This document shows, piece by piece, positions 33,170-44,311 of a DNA stretch of 64,000 bases. A program made the translations under genes and the position numbers. The notes beneath the pieces are model-generated. The model did no database searches. It saw nothing but the letters and a program-made list of their open reading frames with translations, and was not told the DNA's origin. This stretch comes from Colocasia esculenta. Lineage: Eukaryota > Streptophyta > Magnoliopsida > Alismatales > Araceae. The DNA lies in NCBI GenBank assembly GCA_014218235.1, contig CM024766.1, positions 66,019,207 through 66,083,206 of the forward strand, in the 5' to 3' direction. How positions within the stretch are numbered: position 1 is the stretch's first letter; each line of letters starts with the position of its first letter.

Positions 33170-33295
33170 TCATCTGTGTCGCATCAATCTCATAGCAAAA
33201 TGCTGAGTCTCACATTGATGCAATATGGCGCACTAAAATGATAAAATCGATGTTTAATCAATATACATCGATTTCAGTTTAAGTGCCAAAATTAA

Positions 33296-33817
33296 TAAGC
33301 GCTACAACGATTTTGTTTTAATTAATTAGAAGCGCTACAATGACTTCGCTAAGTGACTATAACGATTTGTTAAGAAATCGATCTCAGAACGATTCCTTTT
33401 TTTAGCCACAACGATTTGCCCTCATATCGTTTTCGTTCTCATAACGATTTCATAAGTGTTCACAACGATTTCTTCTGTAAGCGCAACGACTTGCTAAGAA
33501 ATCGATGCCATAACGATTTCATAAGTGTTCGCAACGATTTCTTCTGTAAGCGCAACGATTTGCTAAGAAATCGATGCCATAACGATTTCATAATGTTCAC
33601 AACGATTTCTTCTGTAAGCGCAACGACTTGCTAAGAAATCAATGCCATAACGATTTCATAAGTGATCACATCGATTTTTTTACTGATCACAACGATTTCT
33701 TCAGAAGATCATAACGATTTGCTTGCATAACGATTTCATAAATAATCACATCGATTTCTTTATAAATGAGCAACGACTTTTCACATAACGATTTCATAAG
33801 TCATGCTCATAACGATT
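33296..33817 (+). promoter_or_regulatory. AACGATTT motif array in LTR H
   Basis: About 16 exact AACGATTT and nine or so one-base variants (AACGACTT, ATCGATTT) in 520 bp. In the central part successive motifs start 21, 21, then 27 bp apart (33443, 33464, 33485, 33512, 33533, 33554, 33581), a 69-bp higher-order unit present about three times; the 27-bp gap holds AAATCGAT. The copy in the 3' LTR is at about 37371-37885. In the same element-sense orientation as the arrays of LTRs N and P. Confidence 0.8.
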
Positions 33818-34123
33818 TCTTCATGGATTCTGATCAAACTTAGATTGCCTTTATATTTCAAATATGCTTGGCGCTTAAATGAAAAGTCAAATATCTTCTG
33901 ACAAAAAGCTGTATGCATAATCTTGTCAGAAAAAGATATGACCTACTAATTTTAGTATGATTAGCAGAAGCACAATACTATACATCGTTTATCATAAAAC
34001 ACTTTTTTTATGCTAACACTTTCTTCTATGTGTACAGACCTCGAAGACCGTCAGAGTCTGATTAAGACAAATGAAGAGGAGATGAGCAACGGCTAGAAAT
34101 CCAACGGATCCATTCAAATTGCT

Positions 34124-34133
34124 CATATAAAAG
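34124..34133 (+). promoter_or_regulatory. TATA box of LTR H
   Basis: CATATAAAAG, about 300 bases after the motif array; same sequence at 38202-38211 in the 3' LTR and similar to LTR B (ATATAAAAG). Inferred pol II promoter. Confidence 0.6.
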
Positions 34134-34940
34134 AAGAAGCTTAGCTGAAGAAAAGCAAGGCCCTTTTCCTGAATATCTTTGAAGGAGTGTACAACTGTGA
34201 GAAGAACCTCAACGACACACACACTCAAAGAAAGAGAGAAAGAGCCTGAGCCCAGAAGAAGCACTCAAGCTTTGAAGCATCTCAAGCGTTCAAGCATTCA
34301 AGCACTATTGCTTTCTTTTCTCTCTTCTGTTTCTCTCCGAGCTCATTGTATATCTGGGGAGAGTCTGGGACTGTGAGCTTTACACAAGTGTTTATCTTGT
34401 AAAGCTTCTCAGTCTGATCTTTCTAAGAAAGATCCTTGTCCAGCTGTAGGACTGTATACAGTAGATAACCCAGCTAAGGGTTTTTTCTAGCTGAACCAAA
34501 CTGGGGTTTGTACCAGTTGTTAACCTAGCTAGGGGTTAGTGTCTAGCAGAACTGCACTGGGGTTTGTACCAGGAGGTTGGCTTCTTTACCTGTAAGAGAA
34601 GTGGGCTGCCTTCTTGCCCGAGAAAGAGAAGAAGACCAGCTGGGGTGCTGGGTGTTGTAGTGTCCTTAAGGGGGACTGTACCCTTGGTTAGTGAAATCCC
34701 AAGAGGTTGCTTGGGGACTGGATGTAGGACTTCCATGTGGGAAGGGCCGAACCAGGATAAATTCCTTGTGTCCATTGTGTGATTGTTTATTTGCTTCCGC
34801 ACTACTACTCTTTATCACACTAATCTAACCAAACCTTCAAGTGTTAATTTCTGTGTTTAAGTTTCTATTTCAGATTTCGGAAAAACCTATTCACCCCCCC
34901 CTCTAGGTTAGCTTGCTGCCGTACCAAAAGGGCCAACAAG

Positions 34941-34952
34941 TGGTAACAGAGC
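34941..34952 (+). other. Primer-binding site of H
   Basis: TGGTAACAGAGC, one base different from the canonical initiator-Met site, two bases after the LTR end at 34938 and followed by GAGG as in B. Confidence 0.85.
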
Positions 34953-35000
34953 GAGGTTCTCTAATCTATCAAGAAGATCTAACGATCTTAGAGAAGATCC

Positions 35001-36772
35001 ATGGCAGGTCAAGGATATGCTGAAGGTCAATCAGTCACCAGACCTCCATTCTTTGATGGAGAGGACTACCAATATTGGAAGATGAGAATGGAATGCTTCA
35101 TTCGAGGCATAGACTTTAATCTATGGCAGGTAATCGAGGTAGGTGATTATGTTATTGTTCCTATTCCAGGCACTGCTGCCATTACAGCAGCAGATAAAAG
35201 TAAATTATCTTTAAACTTTAAAGCTAAGAACTACTTATGTTGTGCTTTATCCAAAAGAGAATTTAGTAGAGTATCTGCATGTAAATCAGCTAAAGAAATA
35301 TGGGATAAACTGCAGATAACTTATGAAGGAACAGATAAAGTAAAACAAACTAGGATAGATATTCTTGTCTCACAATATGAGCAATTTAAAATGCTTCCAA
35401 ATGAAAATATCACTCAGATGTATAATAGATTTTCGAGCATAGTAGTTGGTTTGAGTTCTCTTGGTAAAAATCTTTCTGATGAGGAAACTGTTAGAAAGAT
35501 ACTTAGGTCCTTAACTCTTTCATGGACACCTAAAGTAACTGCTATTGAAGAAGCCCATGACTTAACCAAACTTTCTATTGATAACTTAATAGGTTCTCTC
35601 ATGGCACATGAAATAAATATGGAGCGATTGTCTGAAAGCTCATCTAAGAAGAAATGTACTAATGCTCTTAAGGTTGTAGCTGCTCCTTCCACTTCTTCTT
35701 CTAGTTCCCAGGATGCAGATTCTGAAGACTGTAATATGGATGAAGTATTGTCCAAGCTTCAGAAGATTTTGAAGAAGAAGAAAAACGGATCAAGAAGAAT
35801 TCAAAGGAAAGAGAAAAAGGAGAAAGAACCAGTCTGCTATGAATGTAGAAAACCTGGACATCTGAGACCAGACTGTCCAAGGCTCAAGAAGATTGGTCAA
35901 ACTGATAAGCCCAAGAAGCAGCACAAGAAATTTAAAAGAAAAGCCATGGCGGCTGCTTGGAAAAATGATGAGGTCACAAGCTCAGAATCATCAAGCTCAG
36001 ATTCCGAAAAGTAGCAGGTAAATCTAGCCCTCATGGTGGGACTAGATGAGGTACATTCTGACTCATTTTTTAATTCTTGCACAGATTCAGGGTCAGAATC
36101 AGAAGACTTAGAAGAAGTCTTTAATGAACTGTATGAAAAACATAAGGGGGTTGTAAAACAACTAAAAAATCTGAAAAACAACTCTATTTGCTTAGAAAAC
36201 ATCAATTCTGATCTTAAATCTGAACTGGAGCAACTAGAAAAACAATTAAAGGACAATAAAGATAATATTTATCTTTTGAATGAAGATTTAAAAAATAAGG
36301 ACAATGAAAAATTAGAGTTAGAAGAAAATTTTAAAACTCTAACTGAAGAAAATCTTTATTTAAAAGAATCAGTTAGAAAATTAACTAAAGGGAAAACATC
36401 TTTAGCCCTATGTTTAAAAGGATCAAAATCTGGAAATAATAAACAAGGGCTTGGATACATACCTCTGGAAAAAGGAAAACAAGCAATAATTTCAGGAAAA
36501 TATCCATTAGCAAAATTTGTAAAAGAAACCAAGTTGCTTCAGAAAATGGCCCCTGTAAAAAAAAAATGTTTTAAAAAATTATGTCCTAAACAGACATCAT
36601 AAAAACAATAAGAACTGCAAAATAGATTATATTCATTGTTGTTCTCATTGTAATAAATTAGGACACACAGTAAACACCTGCACAACAATGCACTTAGTTT
36701 GGATTCCTAAAGGTTATTTTCATGCATCTAACCATCAAGGACCCAAAAAGATTTGGGTACCTACCTCTGAGT
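35001..36772 (+). pseudogene. Gag of element H
   Basis: Starts at ATG 35001, 49 bases after the primer site, with MAGQGYAEGQSVTRPPFF. 337 residues are open: capsid domain (MECFIRGIDF, EIWDKLQITYEGT, QYEQFKMLPNENITQMYNRF), Ser-rich linker, Lys-rich patch and an intact zinc knuckle (CYECRKPGHLRPDC). A TAG at 36012 is followed in phase by the acidic coiled segment (36033-36602). A slip in the A10 run near 36560 then shifts the frame, and a second knuckle (CSHCNKLGHTVNTC) follows to a stop near 36772. The first part, capsid plus one knuckle, could still be translated. Confidence 0.85.
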
Positions 36773-36924
36773 AATGTATTTGCAGGTTAGCCTTGGAGCA
36801 TCAAAAACCAAGAATGCTCAAGGCAGGAGTGACTGCAGATTCTTCGTTCAAATCACATCTGAAAAAAGAGTAGTCACAAAAATGAATTAGTCTTTATTAC
36901 TAACAATTATTTGCAAGTTTCATT

Positions 36925-37156
36925 CAGGGGGAGCACAGATTAAGGGGGAGTCATTCCTTATCAACTATCCTTGTTGAACCCCTCAATGGTAAGAAATTCT
37001 CTCAAAGGGGGAGAGAAATCCCTGGTAAGATCCTTCCTTTTTGGTTAGTGACAAAAAGGGGGAGAGTTTGTATGAATTTTTTGAAACCTCTATGCTTTAT
37101 AAATATTCTTGTCAGAAAATTCTCATAAATTTTGTCATCACCAAAAAGGGGGAGAT
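36925..37156 (+). other. Cluster of five polypurine tracts in H
   Basis: CAGGGGGAG (36925), TAAGGGGGAG (36941), AAAGGGGGAGAG (37004), AAAAAGGGGGAGAG (37053) and AAAAAGGGGGAGAT (37143-37156), the last touching the LTR start. Such multiplied tracts are typical of Sireviruses; only the last should define the LTR boundary. Confidence 0.8.
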
Positions 37157-39024
37157 TGTTGAACCACTCTCTATTTGTTCTTGTATTTTGGTGATAATAA
37201 AATTTATGATGTAACTTAAATTGAATATTTTGTTTCATCTGTGTCGCATCAATCTCATAGCAAAATGTTGAGTCTCACATTGATGTAATATAGCGCACTA
37301 AAATGATCAAATCGATGTTTAATCAATATACATTGATTTCAGTTTAAGTGCCAAAATTAATAAGCGCTACAACGATTTTGTTTTAATTAATTAGAAGCGC
37401 TACAACGACTTCTCTAAGTGACCATAACAATTTGTTAAGAAATCGATCTCAGAACGATTCCTTTTTTTAGCCACAACGATTTGCCCTCATATCGTTTTCA
37501 TTCTCATAACGATTTCATAAGTGTTCGCAACGATTTCTTCTGTAAGCGCAACGACTTGCTAAGAAATCGATGCCATAACGATTTCATAAGTGTTCGCAAC
37601 GATTTCTTCTGTAAGCGCAACGATTTGCTAAGAAATCGATGCCATAACGATTTCATAATGTTCGCAACGATTTCTTCTGTAAGCGCAACGACTTGCTAAG
37701 AAATCGATGCCATAACGATTTCATAAGTGATCACATCAATTTCTTTACTGATCACAACGATTTCTTTAGAAGATCATAACAATTTGCTTGCATAACGATT
37801 TCATAAATAATCACATCGATTTCTTTATAAATGAGCAACGACTCTTCACATAACGATTTCATAAGTCATGCTCATAACAATTTCTTCATGGATTCTGATC
37901 AAACTCAGATTGCCTTTATATTTCAAATATGCTTGGCACTTAAATGAAAAGTCAAATATCTTCTGACAAAAAGCTGTATACATAATCTTGTCAGAAAAAG
38001 ATATGACCTACTAATTTTAGTATGATTAGCAGAAGCACAGTACTATACATCATTTATCATAAAACACTTTTTTTATGCTAACACTTTCTTCTATGTGTAC
38101 AGACCTCGAAGACCGTCAGAGTCTGATTAAGACAAATGAAGAGGAGATGAGCAACGGCTAGAAATCCAACGGATCTCTTCAACGGATCCATTCAAATTGC
38201 TCATATAAAAGAAGAAGCTTAGCTGAAGAAAAGCAAGGCCCTTTTCCTGAATATCTTTGAAGGAGTGTACAACTGTGAGAAGAACCTCAACGACACATAC
38301 ACTCAAAGAAAGAGAGAAAGAGCCTGAGCCCAGAAGAAGCACTCAAGCTTTGAAGCATCTCAAGCGTTCAAGCATTCAAGCACTATTGCTTTCTTTTCTC
38401 TCTTCTGTTTCTCTCCGAGCTCATTGTATATCTGGGGAGAGTCTGGGACTGTGAGCTTTACACAAGTGTTTATCTTGCAAAGCTTCTCAGTCTGATCTTT
38501 CTAAGAAAGATCCTTGTCTAGCTATAGGACTGTATACAGTAGATAACCCAGCTAGGGGTTTGTGTCTAGCTGAACCAAACTGGGGTTTGTACCATTTGTT
38601 AACCTAGCTAGGGGTTAGTGTCTAGCAGAACCGCACTGGGGTTTGTACCAGGAGGTTGGCTTCTTTACCTGTAAGAGAAGTGGGCTGCCTTCTTTCCCGG
38701 GAAAGAGAAGAAGACCAGCTGGGGTGCTCGGTGTTGTAGTGTCCTTAAGGGGGACTGTACCCTTGGTTAGTGAAATCGTAAGAGGTTGCTTGGGGACTGG
38801 ACGTAGGACTTCCATGTGGGAAGGGCCGAACCAGGATAAATTCCTTGTGTCCATTGTGTGATTGTTTATTTGCTTCCGCACTACTACTCTTTATCACACT
38901 AATCTAACCAAACCTTCAAGTGTTAATTTCTGTGTTTAAGTTTCTATTTCAGATTTTGGAAAAACCTATTCACCCCCCCCCCCCCCCTCTAGGTTAGCTT
39001 GCTGCCGTACCAAAAGGGCCAACA
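37157..39024 (+). repeat. 3' LTR of H, complete
   Basis: 1.87 kb, TGTTGAACCACTC...GGGCCAACA. Contains the complete LTR start missing from the 5' copy, a 14-bp insertion near 38175 relative to it, and a longer C tract (about 15 C near 38975) where the 5' LTR has 8. Followed at 39025 by F1 protease sequence. Confidence 0.9.
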
Positions 39025-39313
39025 AGACTTACCAATTTTTCCTTTGCCAATTATTTTTCCTTTATTCTTTCCTCCAAAGGTGACTCATCCACCTTCCTTT
39101 TCAATCAAGCATGAAAATTTATTTCTGTCTCCTGCCATGTGTCGTAAGCATCCACTGTCAAGAATCCAGATGTTGTTGGAATTGGATGCACGACTTTCCT
39201 GCACATAACAAATTAGACAAGAAAAGTTTTTGGTACCCACATGAGATTGGTACCAACATCTTGAGTGAGAAGAGATAACAAATCCTTTCTAACCCAAATT
39301 TGTGTATTTTTCT
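39025..39313 (-). pseudogene. F1 protease region, interrupted by H
   Basis: Minus strand reads WILDSGCLRHMAGDRNKF, the copia retropepsin active site with DSG at about 39151-39159, then GKNKGKIIGKGKIGK up to the H boundary at 39024. An in-frame stop lies a few codons after the active site. The continuing frame on the other side of H is at 33169. Order gag-protease-integrase is the normal copia one. Confidence 0.8.
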
Positions 39314-41335
39314 TCATAGTGTTTTTTGAAACAAAAGATTCAACTTTTTATTTTTCAATTTTCTGAACATTATACCTCTTAGTTGATTTGTTCCACTGTG
39401 AAAAACTTGGCATGTATTGCTGTTGATATGCAGGAAAAGATGAATGATGGAAATAAGGATTGAACCATTGGGTACCATTGTACCTTTGGTTCCAAGACTT
39501 ATTTCATCTTTATTTGTAAGATGAGAAAACATTCCAATTGCCATGAGAAAGATGATTAGTGATTGGTTTGAAGTTTTTGTGATTTTTATAGAAGGGTAAG
39601 TCGGCTTATGCATGGTTTGTGTCAACCTTTGACTGGGATAGGTCGACCTATGCAGAGTGTGTGTCGACCTCACAAGTTCTTTCTGTTTTTGTATTTTTTC
39701 TTTGTTTTCAGATGAACCTACCTTGACAAATTTTATTAAAGAAATTTTTAATGATTTTGTTTGCTTTGAAGATGATTCAGTTTTCTTTAAATTTTTTGGT
39801 TCAAAACCTAAACCAAATTTGTTTGAATTCATCTTAACTCCAAGTAGAGCATTCAAATTGTCTTTCCCTTGAGTGAAGTTCTTGATGATATCTTCTTTTT
39901 CTTTAATGCAAAGATTGAGTTTTTCAATTTGATTCAAATTTTCATGATTTTACTTTTCTTTTTTTTCAAATTTCTTGATAGAATTGATGAGTTCTTTGTT
40001 CAATTTTTGAATTTTCAATTTCAGATCATCAACAAAAATCATCAGTTCATTATTTTCTTTGATTTGGTCTGAAATTTGAGCTTCCAATTCAAAAATCTTT
40101 ACAGATGATGAAGTATCATGAAGAATGCTTTCAATTTTTCTTTTCAAGTATTTATTTTCTTTTCTAATTTCATACATACTTTCAACCAAGTTACCATATG
40201 CTTCTTGCCAATCTTCAATGGTAAATAGTTCAAAGGATATATCTACCTGTTCTTCGCTGCTTCCAGCCATGAAACAAACTTCATTTTCATCTGAAGTTGA
40301 GGATTCTTCATTGCAGTCTGAGATTTCATCATCTGACCATGTAGCAACCATGGCCTTGTTCTTCTTTTTGTGAAACTCCTTCCTGTGGGTTTTGTACTTG
40401 TCCTTTTTAACTTCTGGACAATCAGCCTTCATATGTCTAGATTTATTGCACCTATAACACACAGGAACTTCATCAGTTTTCTTATGATCAACATGGGAGA
40501 AGTGTTTCTTTTTACCAGACATAGCATTTTGCTTATTACCAAAATTCATCTTGTTTGATTTCGGAAATGCCTTAAATTGTCTAGTGATGAAGGCAAGATT
40601 ATCATTATCAGATTCAGATTTCTTAGATTCAGAATTTTCTTTAGATTTTCCTTTATTACTTGATGAAGCTTTAAGAGCAATGGTTTTTGTTTTTAGCATG
40701 TGCTCTTATGATCTCTTAAGGTTTAACTCATATGTCATTAATGATCCAATGTGTTCATCCAATGTGATTTTGGATAAATCCTTTGAATCTTCAATGACAG
40801 TTACTTTAGTGTGCCATACAGGAGATAATGAGTGCAAGATTTTTCTTACCAAGTCTTCATTTGAATATTCCTTACCCAAGGCTCAAAGTCTATTTATAAT
40901 AACCATGAACCTAGCAAACATCTCAGATATAGTTTCATTAGATTTCATGATAAACAACTCATAATCAGAAAATAACATGTTAGCCTTAGTCTCCCTGACC
41001 TGAGATGTGCCCTCATAAAGCAATTCTAATTTATCCCACATCTTCTTGGCAGACTTACACATGGAGATTCTGGAATATTCCCTTGGATGAATGGCACATT
41101 ACAGCATGTTCATGGAGCTATAGTTCAGGGTAGCCTTTCTGATTTGCTCCCTTGTCCATGTTGCTTCACCTCCAATGATTTCTACTGGTCCTATCTCAAC
41201 AATTTTCTAGACTTCATAATTCTGCACTCGAAGAAAGACCATCATCCTATTATTCCAGTAAGGATAGTCAGTACCATCAAAAAATGGAGGCCTATTAATT
41301 GAATGACCTTCAGCAACAAAACCTCTAGAGTCCAT
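39314..41335 (-). pseudogene. Gag of F1
   Basis: Starts at the ATG at 41335 with MDSRGFVAEGHSINRPPFF, close homologue of A's gag. The capsid region (about 41335-40700) has several in-phase stops. The middle 249 residues (39950-40699) are open and hold a zinc knuckle (CYRCNKSRHMKADC) and a long heptad-like coiled segment rich in Lys/Glu/Asn. The C-terminal piece (39314-39937) contains a seven-residue repeat region (39600-39669). Non-functional because of the stops. Confidence 0.85.
39600..39669. repeat. 21-bp periodic GTCGACC-like repeats inside F1 gag
   Basis: GTCGGC, GTCAACC, GTCGACC and GTCGACC start at 39600, 39621, 39642 and 39663, exactly 21 bp apart. On the coding (minus) strand this is a seven-residue repeat of the type RSTHTLH / RSTYPSQ / RLTQTMH / KPTYPSI. 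The DNA core is shared with the palindromes in this element's LTR, with the same 21-bp step. Confidence 0.75.
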
Positions 41336-41451
41336 GATAAAGACAATCAAACCAAAACACACAACAATTTGAGCAAGTAATTGAGTGAGTCAAAATCTGA
41401 AATACAGAAAATTCACCAAAGCACCTCAGAGTATAGAATTGACTCTGACCC

Positions 41452-41463
41452 GCTCTGATACCA
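41452..41463 (-). other. Primer-binding site of F1
   Basis: Minus strand TGGTATCAGAGC, followed by GGGTCAGAGTC; two bases from the LTR end at 41466. Confidence 0.9.
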
Positions 41464-41465
41464 GA

Positions 41466-42320
41466 TGTTGGGGATCGGATAGGTGACTTTGACAAAAGAA
41501 CTAAGAAATTGTGTGTATAGCAGCGGAATTAAAATAAGTGAAACACACAATTTGATCAGATACAAGTGTGATGTGTGAGTATAGTGAATAAGAACAGCAA
41601 ACCACACATCAAACCACAATGCACTGAAGATTTTTAAGGTGGTTCGGAGAACACAACTTGTTTCTCCTACGTCCACCTCCTCACAACGGAGGAACCACTA
41701 GCACAAGTGCAGTACAAACTGGAGCACGACGACTCCGACCTCTTTGAGATCTACAACTCAAAGAAACCCAGGAGATAGGCACGACAACCTACTCCACAGA
41801 CCACTTGTGAATTCAGCAAATTCACAAGCCCTTGAGCACTACGTCTCAAGCACCAGAGCACAACGGCTCCAAACCAGAGTACAAAGTACTCAAACCTATG
41901 GATCACAATAGATCCAAGTTCTGCTAGAACAAGCACACTTAGAGAATAGATCCTCTAGCATGATCTATCTCAGTACAATAGAAATGGTAGAGACAAATAG
42001 AATTGGGAAATCTGTGTAGAACACATACACAGATTCCCCAGAGAATTTAACACTCTGACCAAATACAGACTCGGCTGGATCTCCATCTAGACCAGCACTG
42101 CTGCAATCACGAGCTCCTTCTCTTCTTCTCCTTCTTCTTCCCTTTGCGGCGCTGCTCTGCTCCTCTGGATGCAGATTCCTTTTCCCCGCTCTTCTTGCCT
42201 TCTTCCAGAATACTCTTGGCTTTTTCTTGCGTGGGATACTTTGGAGTACCAAAAACATGGGTATTTATAGCCCCATATGTCCATAAGGAGCCTTAGGGTA
42301 CGTGGGCACAAAAACCTAGG
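41466..42320 (-). repeat. 5' LTR of F1, a shortened hybrid LTR
   Basis: 855 bp: normal LTR end at 41466 (CCCCAACA) and primer site, but the LTR start is missing: at CCTAGG (42315-42320) it joins the unassigned stretch that opens the second duplication unit. Its upper part (41870-42320) matches the fragment at 23461-23911, including private variants. It therefore joins the 5' LTR of F1 to a copy of the old LTR fragment, as made by unequal crossing-over. The palindrome array is lost. Confidence 0.85.
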
Positions 42321-43208
42321 TAGAGGGACCATTCTCAACGGTCCTCTAGGTCACCTACGCACCCTCGTTGACCCTGTAAACACCTAGGTGGCATGCTGTC
42401 ATTGGTTAGCCTCTTGCACTTGGATATTGCCACCTCTACAAGTGTGTTTCTTCACACATGAGCATCCAAGGCTGCCCAACTCTGACCCTCTCTATCCTTA
42501 TAAGTCATTCTTGACCCTCTTGGACATAAGGGGGGAGGGCGTTGGAGGTTGGACAAATTTGAGCTTGATTGATTCAAGAGAGGAGAGAGAAAGTAACTAT
42601 AGTGAGAGAGAGCCCTTACCTCTTCTCTCCTTCCATTCCCTTTCAATCCTATATGTCCAAAAGGCCTCAACATGGCTTGAAGGAGTCCCTAAAGATACTG
42701 AAAAGCCTTGCAAAACCACCAAATGGGGAAGCATCTCCACTCCTCTCCCTTCTCTTTCTCTTCCTTTTAAAGTCATCTCTTGCATGCTAACCACGTTTTC
42801 CACACACTTAGCATGTAAATCACCTACTCACACACTCCCAAAGGGGTTTACAATCAAAAATAAGGGGGAAGAATAGTGGCCACAACATTTGGCAACCCCT
42901 TTTCTCGAGCCTAAAATGGGTCTGAGACTCCCCTTTTGTGTATGTCCTTCTATCTTCCTAAACAGTTGTTGTGCTTCTTAGTGTCTAATAGAGTATCCTT
43001 TCTTGCAAGCAAGCTCCCCACGAAGTTATGGAGCTCCCTCTCTTTGGCCGGCCAAAGGGATGGAAGTCGACGTCCCCACCATCAACCGCTCATTAGGCAA
43101 CGTCACTGACGTAATCAGAACACCTGCTTCGGCACATGTAAGGCCTTGGCGATCACATCACTTTGGTTTCTCCATCCATTTCATGGCTTTGTTCTTGTCC
43201 TTTAGGTA
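42321..43208. other. Unassigned 0.9 kb, second copy
   Basis: Near-identical to 23912-24799. No gene or RNA recognised; see that entry. One stretch differs as CTTGACCCTCTTGG versus CTTTACCCACTTGG. Confidence 0.5.
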
Positions 43209-44311
43209 GTCTTATGGGTCAAACGAAGGCATCTTGAGGCAAAAGATCAAGTCCAAGGAGTTCTGGACATTGAGGGAGCTCCAGTTCGTGGACATGGGCG
43301 GAATCTCACGTCCACAAGAGCCTCTGAGTTATTAAAATGCATACATACTGATGTATGTGGATCTATGTCTACACATGCTAGAGGTGGATACTCCTACTTC
43401 ATTACATTCACTGATGATCTCTCAAGGTATGGACATGTGTACTTAATGAAGTACAAGTCTGAGGTCTTTGAGAAATTCAGAGAATATAAGAATGAAGTGG
43501 AGAAACAAACTTGAAAGAGTGTCAAAACTCTTTGATTAGATCGAAAAGGAGAATACTTGAGTACAAATTTCACCCAATTCCTCAAGGACCATAAGATATT
43601 ATCCCAATGGACTCCTCATACACCTCAGATTAATGGTGCATCTGAAAGGAGGAATTGCACATTGTTGGACATGGTGCGATTCATGATGAGTTTTACTGAC
43701 CTACTCGTGTCATTTTTGGGATATGTCCTAGAGACCGCAACTTAACTTCTGAATAAAGTTCCAACTAAGGCGGTGGTGTCCACTTCATATGAGATATGGA
43801 AAGAGAAGAAGCCCGATCTTAAGGTTGTTAATATTTGGGGCTGACCTGCCCATGCTAAGAGACACGGTCCCGATAAGTTGGAATCAAGGACGGAAATGTG
43901 CATGTTCGTGGGATACCCCAAGGAAACTTGTAGGTATTATTTCTATCAACCTGAGGACCAAAATATCTTTGTTGCTAAGAGGGTGGTGTTTCTTGAGAAG
44001 GAACACATTATTGGTGAAAACAATGGGAGCATGATAGAATTGAGCGAGGTTGGAGAATCTGACTCAAGCACCATTCCATAGGAAGAATCTGTTTAGGCGC
44101 CTATCACACAAGATCTAACTTTGCGTAGGTCAAGTAGAGTGCCTATTCTTCCTGAGAGATATGTGGAATATATTAAGAGATAGGACTCTGATGATATTGA
44201 TCTTTAGACCTACGAGGAGGCTATAACGAGTATAGGCTCTAGAAAGTGGCAAGAGGACATGAATTCTGAGATGGATTCCATATACTCAAACAATCTTTGG
44301 AACCTAGTTGA
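43209..44311 (+). pseudogene. Copia integrase relic (element J), duplication copy 2
   Basis: Same domains, stops and end point as 24800-25902, with about a dozen base differences, several of which change residues (NGASERRNCT for NGGSERRNHT). Shared nonsense codons show the integrase was dead before the duplication. Cut at 44312 by LTR K; the RT resumes at 48217 after roughly a hundred codons have been lost. Confidence 0.85.

Larger units (their letters stand above)
33170..34938 (+). repeat. 5' LTR of H, lacking its first ~75 bp
   Basis: Aligns with 37231-39024 of the 3' LTR. Starts TGTTTCATCTGTGTCGC in the middle of the F1 frame; ends GGGCCAACA before the primer site. In order: AACGATTT array, TATA box, U/R region, GACGTAGGA-like block seen as CCATGTGGGAAGGGCCGAACCAGGATAAA, and CTATTCACCCCCCCCTCTAGG near the end. 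The pseudo-peptides encoded across the array are repeat artefacts. Confidence 0.9.
33170..39024 (+). mobile_element. Gag-only Sirevirus element H (non-autonomous)
   Basis: Plus-strand element with 5' LTR 33170-34938, primer site, gag 35001-36772, then directly the purine tracts and the 3' LTR 37157-39024: protease, integrase, RT and RNase H are absent. LTRs are near identical by eye, so insertion is recent. It splits F1 between protease and integrase. The first 75 or so bases of the 5' LTR (present in the 3' LTR at 37157-37231) and some F1 coding sequence are missing at the left junction, so no target duplication can be shown. Movement would need enzymes from a relative such as B. Confidence 0.9.
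27354..42320 (-). mobile_element. Sirevirus-type copia element F1 (interrupted by H)
   Basis: Minus-strand element: 5' LTR 41466-42320 (shortened), primer site, gag 39314-41335, protease 39025-39313, [H inserted], integrase 31891-33169, RT/RNase H 30241-31890, long 3' untranslated region with several purine tracts, 3' LTR 27354-28760. Inserted in LTR K at CCATG. The 5' LTR is a hybrid ending at CCTAGG where the next duplication unit begins, so F1 has lost its own right-hand flank. All three coding parts carry stops. Confidence 0.85.

Noticed and set aside
33416..33634. Open frame encoding a repeated HNDF/RNDFF peptide (also 37481-37699)
   Set aside because: Produced by the AACGATTT array; frame and length vary with the repeat and it lies in the promoter part of an LTR.
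39597..39690. A functional binding array in gag taken as proven
   Set aside because: The 21-bp period equals a seven-residue coding repeat, so coding origin cannot be excluded; kept only as a finding.
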